A stretch of 64,000 nucleotides of DNA, from the NCBI RefSeq assembly GCF_037975245.1, contig NC_092570.1, forward strand, positions 3,940,001 to 4,004,000. Reading direction: 5' to 3'. Source of the stretch: Apostichopus japonicus. Its lineage: Eukaryota > Echinodermata > Holothuroidea > Aspidochirotida > Stichopodidae. The notes beneath the pieces were generated by a model, which saw only the letters and a program-made list of their open reading frames with translations, was not told the origin of the DNA and did no database searches. The stretch's first letter is position 1. Each line of letters opens with the position of its first letter. Shown here piece after piece: positions 13,821 to 26,539 of this stretch. The translations under genes were made by a program, and so were the position numbers.

Positions 13821-13850
13821 GTGTGTGTGTATGTATATATATGTATATAT
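13784..13850. repeat. Compound (CT)n(TA)n(TG)n microsatellite
   Basis: About 24 bp of CT, then TA, then GT/ATGT units, joined without spacers. The frame across it encodes Ser-Leu then Ile-Tyr then Cys-Val repeats and is an artefact. Confidence 0.95.
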
Positions 13851-14103
13851 CGAATACTGGCAGGGTAATAATTTGAGCTGTATTAGTTCGGTAGACTTCT
13901 AACAGGGCTTCTGGATAAAATCATAAACTTTGAATTTAATTTGCAACCAAAATGAAAACGTTGTCTGTTATTACACCGGAGTCTCTTCAAACCGTGTTGT
14001 TACAATCTCCCTTGAACAAATTTGTTTATGATTGTCCCAGTTAGTGGTATGGTAACATACTGACTGAAGATAATGGCGTCTCTCCCACCCACCAGCTCCA
14101 TCG

Positions 14104-14117
14104 CCCCCCCCCCCCCT
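14104..14117. repeat. Poly-C tract
   Basis: Fourteen uninterrupted C in A+T-rich surroundings, one of more than twenty such tracts in the window. Confidence 0.95.
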
Positions 14118-14284
14118 CCCTTCTCCCTGTCAAAGAAAGTTGTATTTCTAGTATAGTTGCCTGTTCTCGTGTTTCTCAACATGGGGTTATATTAGCATGG
14201 GGAAATTTAGCAAAGATACGGTTCAAGTGCAAGATTACGTACGCGTATCCTCGTTTAACATCTCGAGCTCATGTGTTATCATGC

Positions 14285-14657
14285 ACTCGCGTACTCGTAA
14301 ATATTACACGGGGAGTTCTGCTTGTACTTGTATTTGCGTCATTGTACTCATGTGTAAGTAATTATAACAAGGGGAGCTCTGCTTGTACTTGTACTCGGGT
14401 TATTGTACTCGTGTAATCGTAATTATAACAAGGGGAGTTCTGCTTGTACTTGTACGTGGGTCATTGTACTCGTGTAATAGTAATTATAACACGGGACTTC
14501 TTCTTGTATGCTTGTACTCGCGTAATTGCACTCGTGTACTTCGCCATTATAAAACGGGCAGTTGTAGGCCTACTTGTACTCGCGTTTTTTTAATCGTGTA
14601 CTCGTAATTATAACACGGGGAGTTCTGCTTTTAATTGTACTCGCGTTATCGTACTCG
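14285..14657 (+). repeat. Six-copy ~61-bp TACTCG minisatellite
   Basis: Six diverged copies with period 60-63 bp, anchored on ATTATAACACGGGGAGTTCTGCTT (copies near 14301, 14361, 14422, 14482, 14546 and 14606). Each is followed by runs of TTGTACTCG/TACTCGTGT. The sub-motif TACTCG occurs two to four times per unit, so the array probably grew from a hexamer-like progenitor. The 74-codon frame across the array is not supported as a gene. Confidence 0.92.
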
Positions 14658-14664
14658 TTTTTTT

Positions 14665-15695
14665 GGAGTCTGCTATCAAACTAAACGAGACTAATTGCTT
14701 TTTGTCTATTTAGGAAGCTGTTCGTCACAGGTATCTTTATCTTATATGTTTATATAATGGCTTTGCTTCCCCTTTCTGTAATCATCAATAACGTGTAACC
14801 AAGGCACCCATTTACATGCATGGTTTCCCCTATAACCCGAATATAATCAGAGACGTCGTGCGTATATATTAAAAACTGAACACACCCCATTCACTCGCTA
14901 TGTTTTAATGTTTTGTTTAATAGTGTTATAAAGCATAGGATTACTATTCTTGTCATTATCTATGATTTCTTTTGTGGAATTGGCCGTTAAACGTACAGAT
15001 GTACAGTAAGGTCTATGTGGTTAATTACCCCATTATTTTTATTAAGTGGTGGAAAGCTGTTCATTTAAAATTCGATTGCAAATTGGTTTACTTGTATTTA
15101 ATTAGTTATCGACATAAACCCTCCGGTGCACCTTATCTGCGTTGTCATTATTAATTCCTTCAAGAAATAACGGAAAAAACAGTTTGAAGTTTAAAACCCC
15201 ACAAGCTGTTGACTTTATCTAAATTTCAGACTCGATAAAAGAGAAATTCCGATACTTTTTGATTTATCACAGAAACTATCCCACGGGAAATTAAAACGTT
15301 GGGTCACCCGAAGGAAGGATTTGCTGTTATATAATTCGAAACACTTTTGAGATTTGGTAAGAGGCTAGCTAGATTGGTAAAGAATAAAGGATTTGTTTTC
15401 GTTCGAGATGCTTATCAATTTAGCTAAAATATGAAATATTCAATCCGCAACTGCTCTTCCGGTGTAGATGAGTTAATGGTTTGATATGTAAAGAGCATAA
15501 TCATACAAATTTTCGCTTTATCATGTATAGGCTTTGTAAACAATATGATCCATTCAAGTGATGTTTGTTAGAAGAACTCTTTTCTTTTGAATGACGGTGA
15601 CATAACAACCATTACCTTATACTGATAGATGAAAATACTACTTAACTAAAATGGCGGCCAAATATTGACTTTTAAGTATTTGGTTATATACAGCA
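14665..15695. other. Unannotated A+T-rich DNA
   Basis: Nothing recognisable between the TACTCG array and the TACTCG cluster further right. Confidence 0.55.
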
Positions 15696-15699
15696 TTGG

Positions 15700-15826
15700 A
15701 GTACCCAAGCCTTACTTTCAGTTTTACTCGAGTACATTTTTCTGTACTCGAATTCGTACTCATGGGTGTTTACTCGTATTCGTGCTCAGCAAAAAAAAGT
15801 TTAAAAAGATGTTTATACTCGTACTC
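15700..15826 (+). repeat. TACTCG-rich degenerate repeat
   Basis: GTACTCG/TACTCG recurs about six times, including palindromic CTCGAGTAC and TACTCGAATTCGTACTC arrangements. It lies left of the hairpin element at 15884-16187; a matching cluster lies to its right. Confidence 0.7.
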
Positions 15827-15883
15827 CACCCGAACCGAATTGTACAGTTGCTTATAATAGCGTTTTCGACTTGAATATATTGC

Positions 15884-16187
15884 GCATTTATATGCATCTG
15901 TGTTATAACATGATAACACGTGTTATGCTAGAGGCAAATTTTATTGCGGCCTGTGTTAAAAAAATATATAAAAATATAAAAATATAAAAAAATATAAAAA
16001 ATATAAAATATAAAAATATTTTATATTACATAAAAATAAAAAAAATTAAAATAAATAAATAAATAAAAAAAAAATATATATAATACTACTACGATTTACT
16101 GTATTGTATCTTTAACATATCTAGCTTTCGCATGCTCCCAAAACATAACACGTGTTAGTGTGTTATAACACCCTGGCATACAAATGC
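15884..16187. mobile_element. Hairpin element with ~46-bp inverted arms (MITE-like)
   Basis: The left arm (15884-15932) runs GCATTTATATGCAT..GTGTTATAAC..ATAACACGTGTTAT. The right arm (16142-16187) is its diverged inverse complement, ending GTTATAACAC..GGCATACAAATGC. The region between is A+T only, built from TATAAAAATA-like units. Each arm holds a short internal palindrome around ACACGTGT. The structure fits a foldback or MITE-type DNA transposon with an expanded A+T loop. A target-site duplication was not confirmed and no transposase is present. Confidence 0.6.
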
Positions 16188-16237
16188 ATAATATGCTACA
16201 CGTTAAGAACAAATATAAGCTCACACCTTTTCGGCTT

Positions 16238-16325
16238 GGGTGCGTACTCACGGCTTGTTCTCTTACTGGCACGCGTACTCGAAATCGGGTTCTTGTACTC
16301 TTACTCGTACTCGAGAAATTGTTCT
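16238..16325 (+). repeat. TACTCG-rich degenerate repeat
   Basis: GCGTACTC, ACGCGTACTCG and TACTCTTACTCGTACTCG lie within 90 bp on the right flank of the hairpin element, in the same orientation as the left-flank cluster. Confidence 0.65.
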
Positions 16326-16329
16326 CACA

Positions 16330-19080
16330 GTGCAAGTGTCACTAAACCAATATTTCTAAATCATTCTCTATATACATACTTCCGTTATTTAGTTTTCTGT
16401 TTAAGTTCACCTTTAATTCCATTCAGTAGGAAAAGTACATCATTGATCGTCGCTTTGAAGTCTGAAAACATGTTTTTCGATCAAAAAGAAATAATTATGT
16501 TGACTTACTTTTTGTTATTACTTCAAGGGAACTCAATACGAAAACGTCGTCAAGAGGGACTCTTTTCTAATCGAGTATTTTCAAACTGAATGTTTGCTCT
16601 GACAAAGAAGTTATTTCGCGAAACATTCCCCTACAGTATAGGCTTAGATGGCTATATACATATATAAATCTGCTATCAGTGAATTATTCCCACCAGTTTT
16701 ATTTCACATTAAGGAGTTCCCTATGAGACCCACGGAATGTGGAGATGCAAACAATTCTTAAGTAGATGGGAATACTCAAGGGTCTATAGGCAAATACAAA
16801 AAAACAAAACCAAAAACTCATGACGTCAGAGATGATAAAAGGAAAATATATGAAGAGAATAACAAAACCTCTGTAAGCAGTGAGCGATGTATATATCCAC
16901 GAGCACTCATCTTCAGAAGATGAGCATTGCTTAACCAAAGGATTCCACACCACGTGCCATTAATTTCTGTATACAGTTTTAACCTATATGAATCCTGATC
17001 TTCCATTCATTCTTCTAGTTCGGAGGTATAAGCTGATATCATTCAAATGCAACAGGAATTCGCAAAGGGGAGATATGAAAACCAATGGGCTGAATATACT
17101 GCCATCCTAGGGGACTGTAATCGTAACAAAATCCATCCGCCACATGTTTGACCAGGACGATCAAGTTTAACTTTTTATTTATATCCCTCTTTTCATGGAC
17201 ATACATAATTTTGAAACTTCATATTTAAAGGAGAGCAAGCTTTTACATTGATAAGACAATGATTTTAAGATGAAACATCATGGGACAATACCATTTATTT
17301 CATGCCATTTCATAACTATAGAAAGATCCTTTTTTTTTTCTTTTCTTTTTTACTTGTTTCTTGAAAAGTCTAAATGTTCCATAGGTTCTTCGAGTGTCAG
17401 TACGTGTCGTTTCTTAAATGGAATACTGGTGTGCCGGTATCAAGCAATGTATTATTGCTATAAGAACATCATCAATGTGTTGTACTGTGTTCACTTCTTA
17501 ACGCAATACAAAACTATGTTTGACTAGTTATTTCAATAAGACTTAACAAACTATGTATAAAATCTAGAAAATTATACACAAAACAAAACTAATTAGATGT
17601 ACCCATATACTTGTACTAAAATATATAGAAAATTCAAGAATCAGGTGAAATATAGTTCAACAACATTTTGATGCATAGATTATATTGTAAAGAGTCAACT
17701 TGTGTGTTACTTAAGCATTTACCGCAGACCCAAGTTTGTAGTAGGTTTCCTACAAGTTCCAATTTTTTGAAAGGCAGCAAATTTCCTTCTCGCGTACCAA
17801 ACATTTTACGCATTTTGTTTATCTTATCATGCCATCGTGTCCAACCGTATAGTTAGCTTCCACCCTCTTACATGATAAAAAAATGTTTTGCATAATATTT
17901 TCAAATAAAGTTTTCTAACGCTTTGATCTGCACCAAGCAAATAGCATTTTGTAATATTACACGTAAAGACTTTTGAGTTTGATTTACGAAATGTTTTTTG
18001 AAGGTAAACCAAGGTAACCCAAACACACAGATATAAATGATGGGACTATAAAGAAGGAATGTGTTGTAAGGATAACAAACTTGTAATTTTCAACCATGCT
18101 TCCTTAATTTACCCGACGAACTTCGAAACTAGACAAAATCCATACGTCATGAAAAGCTTATTTAGTAAAGAAAACTTGAGAACGTCTTAACAGAGAAAGC
18201 CTCAACCCAGACACAGACTGATGCGAATTTCCGATTTTCAACTTTCCTTTTTTTTCCCGAAGTTGGTCGTATATCGATTTAAGTCAGATTCTAATTGGAT
18301 AATGGTTCTTCGGGGATCATATAAAGCTTACTTTATGCTTTCATTTCTTTGCAAATGCAATTTATGGATCCAAGCAGTTTATTCTTCCTATTAACTTTAA
18401 TAATCAACCATCTGTCTGCAGAATTTCGATAGTAATGTTCTTTGGTGATAATTTTCTCTTGAGCGTGAACACGAACTGAAGTACTGATGCATCTGTAGCA
18501 GGGCTTGGTGCAAATTTCGCCTCCATCATTTTGTATTCGTAATTTGAATACCGACTATAGTTCATGGTATCTAGTACACATAATTTTCTGCCGTATAGGA
18601 AGACTTTAATATGATACTATAAAAGCATACAACTTATGAAATAAATAATACAAATTAAAACAAATACGTACAAATCAGGCGGTAAATGTGGTTACGTCAT
18701 ACCAAACGGTCTGGTTGAGTTTCTATATTATATATTTTCTCGTTCTGGTAATGCACAAAAGAAATCGGTATTTTGTAGCTGTTTTGGTCTAAAGAAATAT
18801 TGCATGTCTTATGTTCAAACCCAACTCAACTTACAATAATTAAGTTATCAGCTGAACTGCCACAATACGTGACTTACTTCAATTTAGTGTCAGCACATTT
18901 TATGTAAGTTTATCATTTTAGAGTTGTATAAATCGCGCAGTCGCACACACATAACCGTGATACATGCTACACTGGTTTCGCGAATTGAGTATTCATAGGG
19001 TCATTACTAGATACATACACTCGTTCATTGTTAAATATGTTCTTCCTTTCTGAGATAAATATAACCGGTTAGGAGGCTAC
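16330..19080. other. Unannotated A+T-rich DNA
   Basis: No gene, tRNA-like box or repeat family recognised. Open frames are at most about 85 codons and composed of A+T-driven residues. Confidence 0.5.
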
Positions 19081-19085
19081 AAAAG

Positions 19086-19182
19086 TCTAGTCTATAGACT
19101 GGTCTGTTTATAGTTTATAGCCTAGTCTACTGTCTACTGGTATAGCCTACTGGTCGGCTTATAGTCTTGTCTATAAACTATT
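19086..19182. repeat. Short imperfect repeat of CTACTGG/TATAG
   Basis: About 97 bp in which TATAG, CTAGTCTA and CTACTGG recur at irregular spacing, including a near-palindromic TCTAGTCTATAGACTGG. Probably replication-slippage sequence. Confidence 0.6.
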
Positions 19183-19189
19183 ATAATAG

Positions 19190-20226
19190 TTGGGTGCATG
19201 GTCATATATACTTATACACTCACTGAAAGTTCAACTCATCCGAATACAAGCATACAGGTTTTTTTGCAAAGTTAAATTTTAAAGTTATTCATCGTATATG
19301 AAGCCGAGAATGGCAAATATATTCAAACTTTTAAAAGTCATTCTTTTTCTCCATTCACAAGCATAATCCTCATTAAGTTAACAGGAATGCTTTCAACAAT
19401 GCTGCAAGTTCTAATGTTTCCGATTCCAATGAATATTGAATGAGTTGAGTAAGACACGTGAATTTACCATCACAAGTATCGGTTTGTTTAGACGGCGCTA
19501 CTAATTGTCCTTCAATCATACGAGTTGAGAACTAATTTAAATGAGATGTAAAATTTGTTCAAATTCCGAGTCTTTCTTACACGCTAGTCATAGTGAACAA
19601 TATAAGGAAATGTCCTATCACATCAGGGTAATTAAAACGTAAACCAAACAAATGTCAATATATATGAGCCTCCAACTGTTTGGATTAAGATGCAGGTTTT
19701 TTTGCATATAGCCGTACCAATTTAATCTGCTTTGACGTTTTTGATTGAAGGACAAGCCACATCTTCCAAAGATTATGTTTTTCTTTCAAATTATCATGTT
19801 TACATACTTAATAATAAAGCATATGAGAAGTGTCAAGACGTGACTAGGTTTTAACGCAATTTTTTTTCCCGTTTCCTCAAATGTCAGGGTTGACAGTATT
19901 GATATAGATATCTGTAAATTAAATGAGTAAACAAAATATTTGTTTTCATCACAGGTAAAAAATTACAAGAAGGAAAACCAAAAAAGGAAGGAACGACAAC
20001 TTACGATACAAGAGTGCAAAAGGATTGACGTCATAATTATCCTCTCACGTGACCAAGTTAACAACTTTGTTTTTGCGACAGACGTCTCTCTTAAATTGGA
20101 AGCTATAGCTACCGAGGGAAAATCGATAAGCAACAAAAAGAGGTTTTGATTTGGTGGCTGCGGACAAAAACAGTTTCGTGGAACAGGTGCGGAAAGGATA
20201 AGTCCAACAACAAAATTTACATCACA
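19190..20226. other. Upstream region and possible 5' UTR of the secreted precursor
   Basis: No gene seen up to about 19950. A pyrimidine-rich stretch ending in TCACAG at 19955 could be a splice acceptor, and DNA from there to 20226 is richer in purine and in GAC/AAC trinucleotides than its surroundings, as expected of a transcribed leader. In-frame sequence runs upstream of the proposed start to an ATG at 20146, but those residues do not form a signal peptide. Confidence 0.35.
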
Positions 20227-20637
20227 ATGCGAAGTGTCGGAGTGTCCTTCTGTCCCCTTGCGTTGCTGGTTTTTCTACAAGTAGCTTGGGGTCAAGGGTC
20301 AATATCTCCCGATGCATCGACACCGACACAATACGGTGTATCGCCTGTATTTAAGGATCTTTTAGACGAAGCCACAGATGTGTTTCAGACAATGCAAGCA
20401 TTTATGACGACGTTGAGCCAGTTTGATAGAATACGACTGCACGAAGGCAAACGAGAAAACGATATCAGGAGATACGGTGTCAAGCGAAACGATGCCGGTT
20501 TCCAGATAACCGGTTGGAGGAAAAAGAGAAGTACCATGGAGGCAGATTTTATCAGTACAATGTTCACAGGCAAACTGGACCACCAGGCTAAGGAAACCTT
20601 AAAGTCAATCTATAAATTTGTTGACGGCATGGAGAAG
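20227..20637 (+). CDS. First coding exon of a secreted precursor (hypothetical)
   Basis: This is the best coding candidate in the window: 137 codons ending at a strong donor (AAG|GTAAGG at 20638) in phase 0. The ATG at 20227 was chosen over the in-frame ATG at 20146 because it begins a typical signal peptide: basic MRSVG, hydrophobic LALLVFLQVAWG, and probable cleavage near residues 22-24. The next 50 residues are Ser/Thr/Pro-rich, then amphipathic (VFKDLLDEATDVF). Residues 75-101 carry basic sites: GKR (74-76), RR (81-82), KR (87-88) and RKKR (98-101), the last a furin-type R-X-K-R match. A helix-prone segment follows. There is only one cysteine, inside the signal peptide, so no disulphide fold is encoded here. 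The pattern suits a processed prohormone or a propeptide-bearing secreted protein. I do not recognise the family. Later exons are unproven. Confidence 0.6.
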
Positions 20638-23600
20638 GTAAGGTTCATTATATTTATTGTATGTATTATTATAGCAGATATACAAATTAAAAAAAACTTA
20701 CCGAATTATTATGTTATATTAACAAAACGATCAGTTTTGTAATAGCATTAGAGATATTAATATTCGAGATTTCTCTCTGTTTTCACTTTCATTCCATGAT
20801 GTAAAATTATAAACCAAAATGTTAATCTGGATAAGGCCAAGACACAAAAATGTGAGGCCAAGGGAGTCATATTGACTGACCAGGTGATGCTTACAACGTT
20901 TCAACCACGTTACCATATCTACTATCAGTTCAGTTCTGTTTATTCCAATAAAAAAAAAATTCATAAATATGAAGTTTAGAAATTAAGGTCATAGATAGCT
21001 AAAAGTTTACTATAAACAGAAAAATTAGTCATCATCATTTTGTTCAATTCTTCGGTATAGTTGTGTATTTAATCTCGCACGGTTTTTCGGCTTCTAAGCC
21101 ACAAGAAATATTTACACAAAAAAGGCATTGTTCCAATTTTCAACCGGCAAAGAATGACTAACATTATTAGCATGCACGTTCCTTTTTTCAATCGAGACAT
21201 TCAAATTTCTTAACATAATCCATGTGTCATGTGACTTCAGCAACACACACCGTTACATTACTTCAAGGTATATGGATGAACAGTACACAATTAACGCCAC
21301 CTCAACACAAACACACGTGTCACTTGAGTAGAGAAACACACTCTGTTGTTTTTAAGGTAACGAGTGGATAGCACAAATACAAACGTACCCGTCTTTATCG
21401 TAAACAAGGCGTCTTACCAACTTAGAAGGTACTCATCACGACATTTATTTGCATATACCTTTAAAAAATGGTAACTTAATTAATTTCAGTTGAAAAGAAA
21501 AAAAGCTGTTTCATCAACATCATCGGTGATTCATTTAAAAACTACCGGTTTACACCCTATAGTCTGTGTGACTTTTCTTTAACTCAAACCTATCATGTTT
21601 GTCATCACCTAGTGCACTTACGATATCATAAAATCTGGATATCTGTGATGTTTTAGGACTTTTATTTACTACACCTTTGATAAAATCTCACTATCGCCTC
21701 GCGGAGATGGAGTGTTATCTATCAAACCAAAATATTCCATTTTCTAACCTCATCCATTCCTTAGTTAAATCTTTGTCATCACAAAAGTTTACGGCTTTCA
21801 TTAACTTTATTTTTTTTATCTAGATAAGGTTCCCTTTTTAAAGCATAAAATTTCCAAGTTTTTAAGACCTTCGTAAGTTTTATGAGCAGGTGTTATGAAA
21901 TAGAATACACCACGTTTGATGCGCCCAACAAAAAAAAATTACAAAAATAAGGTCAAATTGCTTTAGACCATATTATATTGTGCATAAAACTTTAAACTTT
22001 GGAAATATTGATACCTAAGCGCAAATTGCCTCTGTCGTTTCTTCAACCACATTCAAGAATCTTCAAATGCAAAGGTTTACCAAGGTCGTTTCATCAAAAA
22101 CTTTTCTACATCTCTGAAGAGACTTTGCTTTCTGCATCAATATGAAGTCACCTGTCAGGAGGATTCGAACTTTATGAATAATATCACTCTGTACTAAATT
22201 CACATTTCTTTTATACATAGTATACGAGCTAAATTTGGTTAAAATAGCAGGGTTGTTCTCAGTAGTTAATTAAACTGTTAAACAACAGTTGAAATCCACA
22301 ATCTCAACAAGTTAATAATAATTATCAATTATTAAATTGATTTGCTAGTCTCAATAGAAGGAATGACTGAGGTAAATTATATTTAGCTTTTGTTTTGAAG
22401 AGAAAGGGAACTTTACAAACTAGTGTACATATGAGGCTGGCTCTTAGTTTCTGATTTAGTACTCTGGTGTCAACTAATCTTGCTATCGATGCAATATTTT
22501 ACTTGTCATTAAGTTACGTCGGTATAACATATCGAATGAATAATAAACTTTGCAATGAACTAAATATCAATACTTGCTTTTGCTTTGAGGGGGGATGGTG
22601 GGGGAGGGATTAGCTTAGCCTCGGATGTGTTCTTTGACTTTCACTATGAGTGAACCGCCATATCGGATACCGCAAGTCGTAATCAGACGTCTGCGCTATT
22701 TATTAGTGGTTCTGTTTTTACCGTATGCGCATGTGCGCGAAAACGCATCAACATCGACGATATTTTCTTATTTTCAAAATTTGCAGTTTTCTCTGAATAA
22801 CTGAAATATTGTCATTTTCGTAATAAAGTGCCATCGTACTGTCTTTAAACAATGAAAGGCGATTCCAATTCCAACTCGCTTACAGAAAGCACGTGGAAAG
22901 AGGTCTGAATGGGATCATTTCTTTAAAATAAATCATACAGTTTAAAATTATTTAAGGTAAACAGTGTACAATGGAATGTTTTTTCAAAATGCCATAACTA
23001 GTCTCAATAGGGTTTGTTTTTCAAATATTCTGATCATTTATTGGTCGGCATACTACAGTTTTTCAATCCCGGACAAATGATTCAAATTTAACTTATTTAC
23101 TTTATCTGTAAAAATTAAACGTAACCTAGCAACACCCCTACATACCTAACAAAAGTCTGAACAGATGCCAACGTGTAAAAGGTATACATTCTATATTTAA
23201 AAAGAATATGCTGTTTGATTAAATTACGTCTAGTGATATTGTGTTGCCGGAACTTCTAATTCGTCACACTAACGTCAATTATGTATTAATTATGAATGAT
23301 AACTCTCTTTGAAAATCATCCTCTTTTCCATCCTGTTATTTGTTTTACCTTATTTATATAGTGCTCCTTTCATATATACACTGCTCAAAATCGTTATCCA
23401 CCTTGTACAAGCCAATTTTTGGTGTTTGTGTACTTTCAACGGATGTAAAGATGTCAACCGGAAAATGTGGGATTGTCTCAGGAGAAATTCGTAAAACCAA
23501 GAATAGAAAAACAAACAAAGAAACCGGTTTAGACATTGTTATAAACTTTATCTGAATCGATTTAGAAACTCTCTAAATAGCTACGAAGGTACTAATAATA

Positions 23601-26440
23601 AAGTGTGAAAATCAATCATCTTTGACGCACCAACATTTCTTCATAATCGATAAAAAATATTGGAGAATAATTCAAGATCCATTTAAAATAGCTAAAGTGA
23701 TATATATGGAAGACATGGACTCGCAAAAACAGAAGAAAAAGAAGGATGCTCTTTCCACGCAAAGAAAAGGGCGACATTTTTAGGATATGAAGGGTTCAAT
23801 CAAAAGGTTAATTGGACTCAATTATACCGTAACACCTGTGTGAGAACATAAATGGTACAGAATATAATCTTGCGTAAATTCTAGCAAGTAGGCTTTGAAA
23901 TAATCGCATCGTCCACGATTCAGAGGGAAAGGGTGACTATTTTTGAGCGCAATTTTGATCCAAAAATATTGGAAGTTTTTGGGAAAATGCTTGAGCCCTT
24001 AATGAATGTTTTGGTTTTGACTAAGCTAGTTTACTATAGTCAACTTAAGTGTAAGAGAATGAGTATTTCCAATACAGCCAATACTCATGGCTTTATCAGT
24101 TAAAACAATGGTTAAGGTGAGTTTATCAGTTAAAGCTGATGTGTGTTATCAATTCTTAACATGTGTTACATTTTCTATGACCAGTTGCTACTGAGAAGGA
24201 CTTACAAAACAGAAAGTACTAAACACACAATCCAATTCATAATAATTGACTGGACTAAACAGTCTACTCTAAAGGTTCCGCCGAATAATTTCGTCCACAT
24301 TTTAACAGAAAGTGGATGACACTTTATTGCTAAACACTTAAAAAATCTGCAATTTGAACAATTGAACAATTCTTTACAATGTTTACTTACTAGTCAAACA
24401 TAGGGAGAGTTGTTTAGACTCCTAACCAGTCATTATAGTTGAAACAGTCTTCGAGTAATTAATTCATCTGTTAGTAATTTTCTTCTACTGTTGCATCTGC
24501 TAACAGGTCTTACATGTGTTACGGTGTTATAACACACTTTAGTACATTACTGATTAATTGCTGTCTCTTATTTTCACAGTACAAACTGATCAAGCAATGC
24601 ACATTGGATACCCAAACCTCAAGCATAAATGTATTAAAACGATAAGACAATTCCTCTATAATATGTGTATTATCTTCAAACATTCGTGTGACTTGAACTA
24701 ACCACACGGCTGACACTTTCTTAGGCCGGTGAACCCAAAAGCAAAACTGGTCATTCATGCTTTAACCGCGGCAATGACACTTAAAAGACGTTTGAGGAAA
24801 CAAAGCGATTACTTGCTTGGTGTTTTATCAAGCAAATTTTGCAGAAAAGTGGCAGGCTATAACCCTTCCCACTCCCCCCCCCCCCCCACATTACGTCCCT
24901 GGCAATAACTGCCCATCCCTTTTCTCAAGTGATACAATACCTTAATATATTCTGAGGCTAATTTTCAGAGACTCTTCCAGCTTTGTCAAACTTACACTCA
25001 TGCTGTCGGACAATTTTTAACAGACCCAACAAATAACGAAAAGAGACTGAGTAATAAACGAAATAGATCTCCGATCAACAACAACATTTAATTAATAACG
25101 GCACATTCATTGTCTGTCGAATCAATGCCACCGCAACACCTAACATAGACAGTGGTGTGGGGGCGGGGGGACCACTTTGTCACCACGGTTCAAGTTTCGT
25201 AGAAAGTATTCGTGTTCTGTAAAACCCATACAAAAGGTTAATCAACAATCAACTGTCATATAGCTATTAAAATTTAAAAACTATATTTAGATATGCAGTC
25301 AGCTAGATAATTCCGATTAGAGAAAACGATATTTATTTGAATATTTCACTAAAAGCATTCAATATATAAAGGTTAATATTTCTTAATGACATTTCCTAGT
25401 TCAAAGTACATAAATTCATGCACCATTAATTGTGAGCTCATACAATTTTTTTTCTTTATTTAAGAAATATATCTCTTTATCTGATTTGTTAGATTATTTC
25501 GTTTTTTTTTTCAAATATTTTTTTTTTTTAATTCTAGTAGTGAAGATAAGAACTCACCATTAACATGTGGGGAGTATTGATTTTTGGATCAAGTAACAAT
25601 CTTTAATTGAAGGCTAAAATACGCCAAGACGTTGCTTAGCAAAACAAGACAGGGACAAAATGTTCTCGTCATTATTATCAAGGAAAACAAATTAACACCC
25701 TTGTTGTGACGACAGCGGAAAATATTCGAATATTACTTTGCAAATTCTGATAACGGATATAAACATTTTTAAGAACGCATCAAATGACAAAAATAAAGTA
25801 GTAATAATATGATAAAAAAACAAGAAGAAACTAAGAATTATTATGACAGTTAAATCATTTCATCCATTAGACTTGATTACTGATTACATATTAAAATTCA
25901 CCGAATACTTCGTGAACTTTTGACGTTATATTATTTAATAATATTCTCTTCATTAATATAAAGTCCAATTTAAAATTGTATCTCATCTCAGGAAAATATA
26001 TAGCCTATTGCTCACTTCAACTCCATAATATTTGCAATAATTTCACGACTTTTTAAGGTTTTTAGCTGAAGTGAACAATTTCAGTTTTGCTGATTGGATA
26101 GAACTATACACATAACATATAACTTTATGTTAATTGAAAAGATTACAGTGTGGTAACGTACTTACCAAAGCTATCGTAGAATCGTGAAAAAAAGGCATTT
26201 CAATCACACACAAAGAGGAGAGGATATAACAATATTAACTTAGTGTATTGTAACAAAAAGCAATTCCTTTTTTTTTTCCGTTTCTGTTTACCAAGATAGA
26301 GCTTCAAGAATTTTCTATAAAGCTTTTGGTTATAAAGAGAAGTGGAACTGTTTTACTCGTTTTTTGGTTTGCTTTATATAACCAGGCTGAATATTAAAAG
26401 TGAACATATTAAAACTAACAATTTTTTTCTTCTTGTTTGT
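20638..26440. other. Intron or intergenic DNA with no recognised gene
   Basis: If the exon pair proposed here is right, this is a 5.8-kb intron. Contents include a purine-rich G tract near 22589-22608, a G+C-richer patch at 22700-22760 with a GCGCATGTGCGC motif resembling half-sites of an NRF1-type element, a poly-C run at 24874-24887 and long T runs at 25503-25530. ATAACAC/GTGTTA words near 24520 resemble the hairpin arms at 15.9 kb. No coding frame is convincing. Confidence 0.4.
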
Positions 26441-26446
26441 CAACAG

Positions 26447-26539
26447 GCAAGGGCTTACTATGAAAATGGCGGCGCTTCTCTCGATTTACCAGCCTCGTAT
26501 CAAACTGAATCATCAGACAGGTCACGTGACGTGGTGTGA
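26447..26539 (+). CDS. Candidate second exon of the secreted precursor
   Basis: A strong polypyrimidine tract (26421-26440) followed by CAACAG precedes GCAAGG at 26447. Read in phase 0, which matches the donor at 20637, it gives ARAYYENGGASLDLPASYQT and a further ten or so residues before TGA at 26537-26539. CAG|GTCACG at 26520 is a possible but weak donor if the gene continues. Joined to the first exon this would make a protein of about 167 residues. Against it: the intron would be 5.8 kb, a second frame is also open here, and the same DNA looks like a promoter. A possible polyadenylation hexamer AATAAA is at 27299. The link is inference. Confidence 0.28.
   Translation, partial: ARAYYENGGASLDLPASYQTESSDRSRDVV

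Noticed and set aside
14383-14607. 74-codon frame with internal repeats
   Set aside because: Product of the 61-bp minisatellite; the period is not a stable multiple of three and the frame breaks in later units.
16152-16589. 145-codon plus-strand frame
   Set aside because: Begins in the hairpin arm and runs through the TACTCG repeat (Ser-Tyr-rich); compositional.
22140-22165. Second SINE related to 56.1 kb
   Set aside because: Only a 14-base word plus a B-box-like GATTCGAAC; too short to call as an element.
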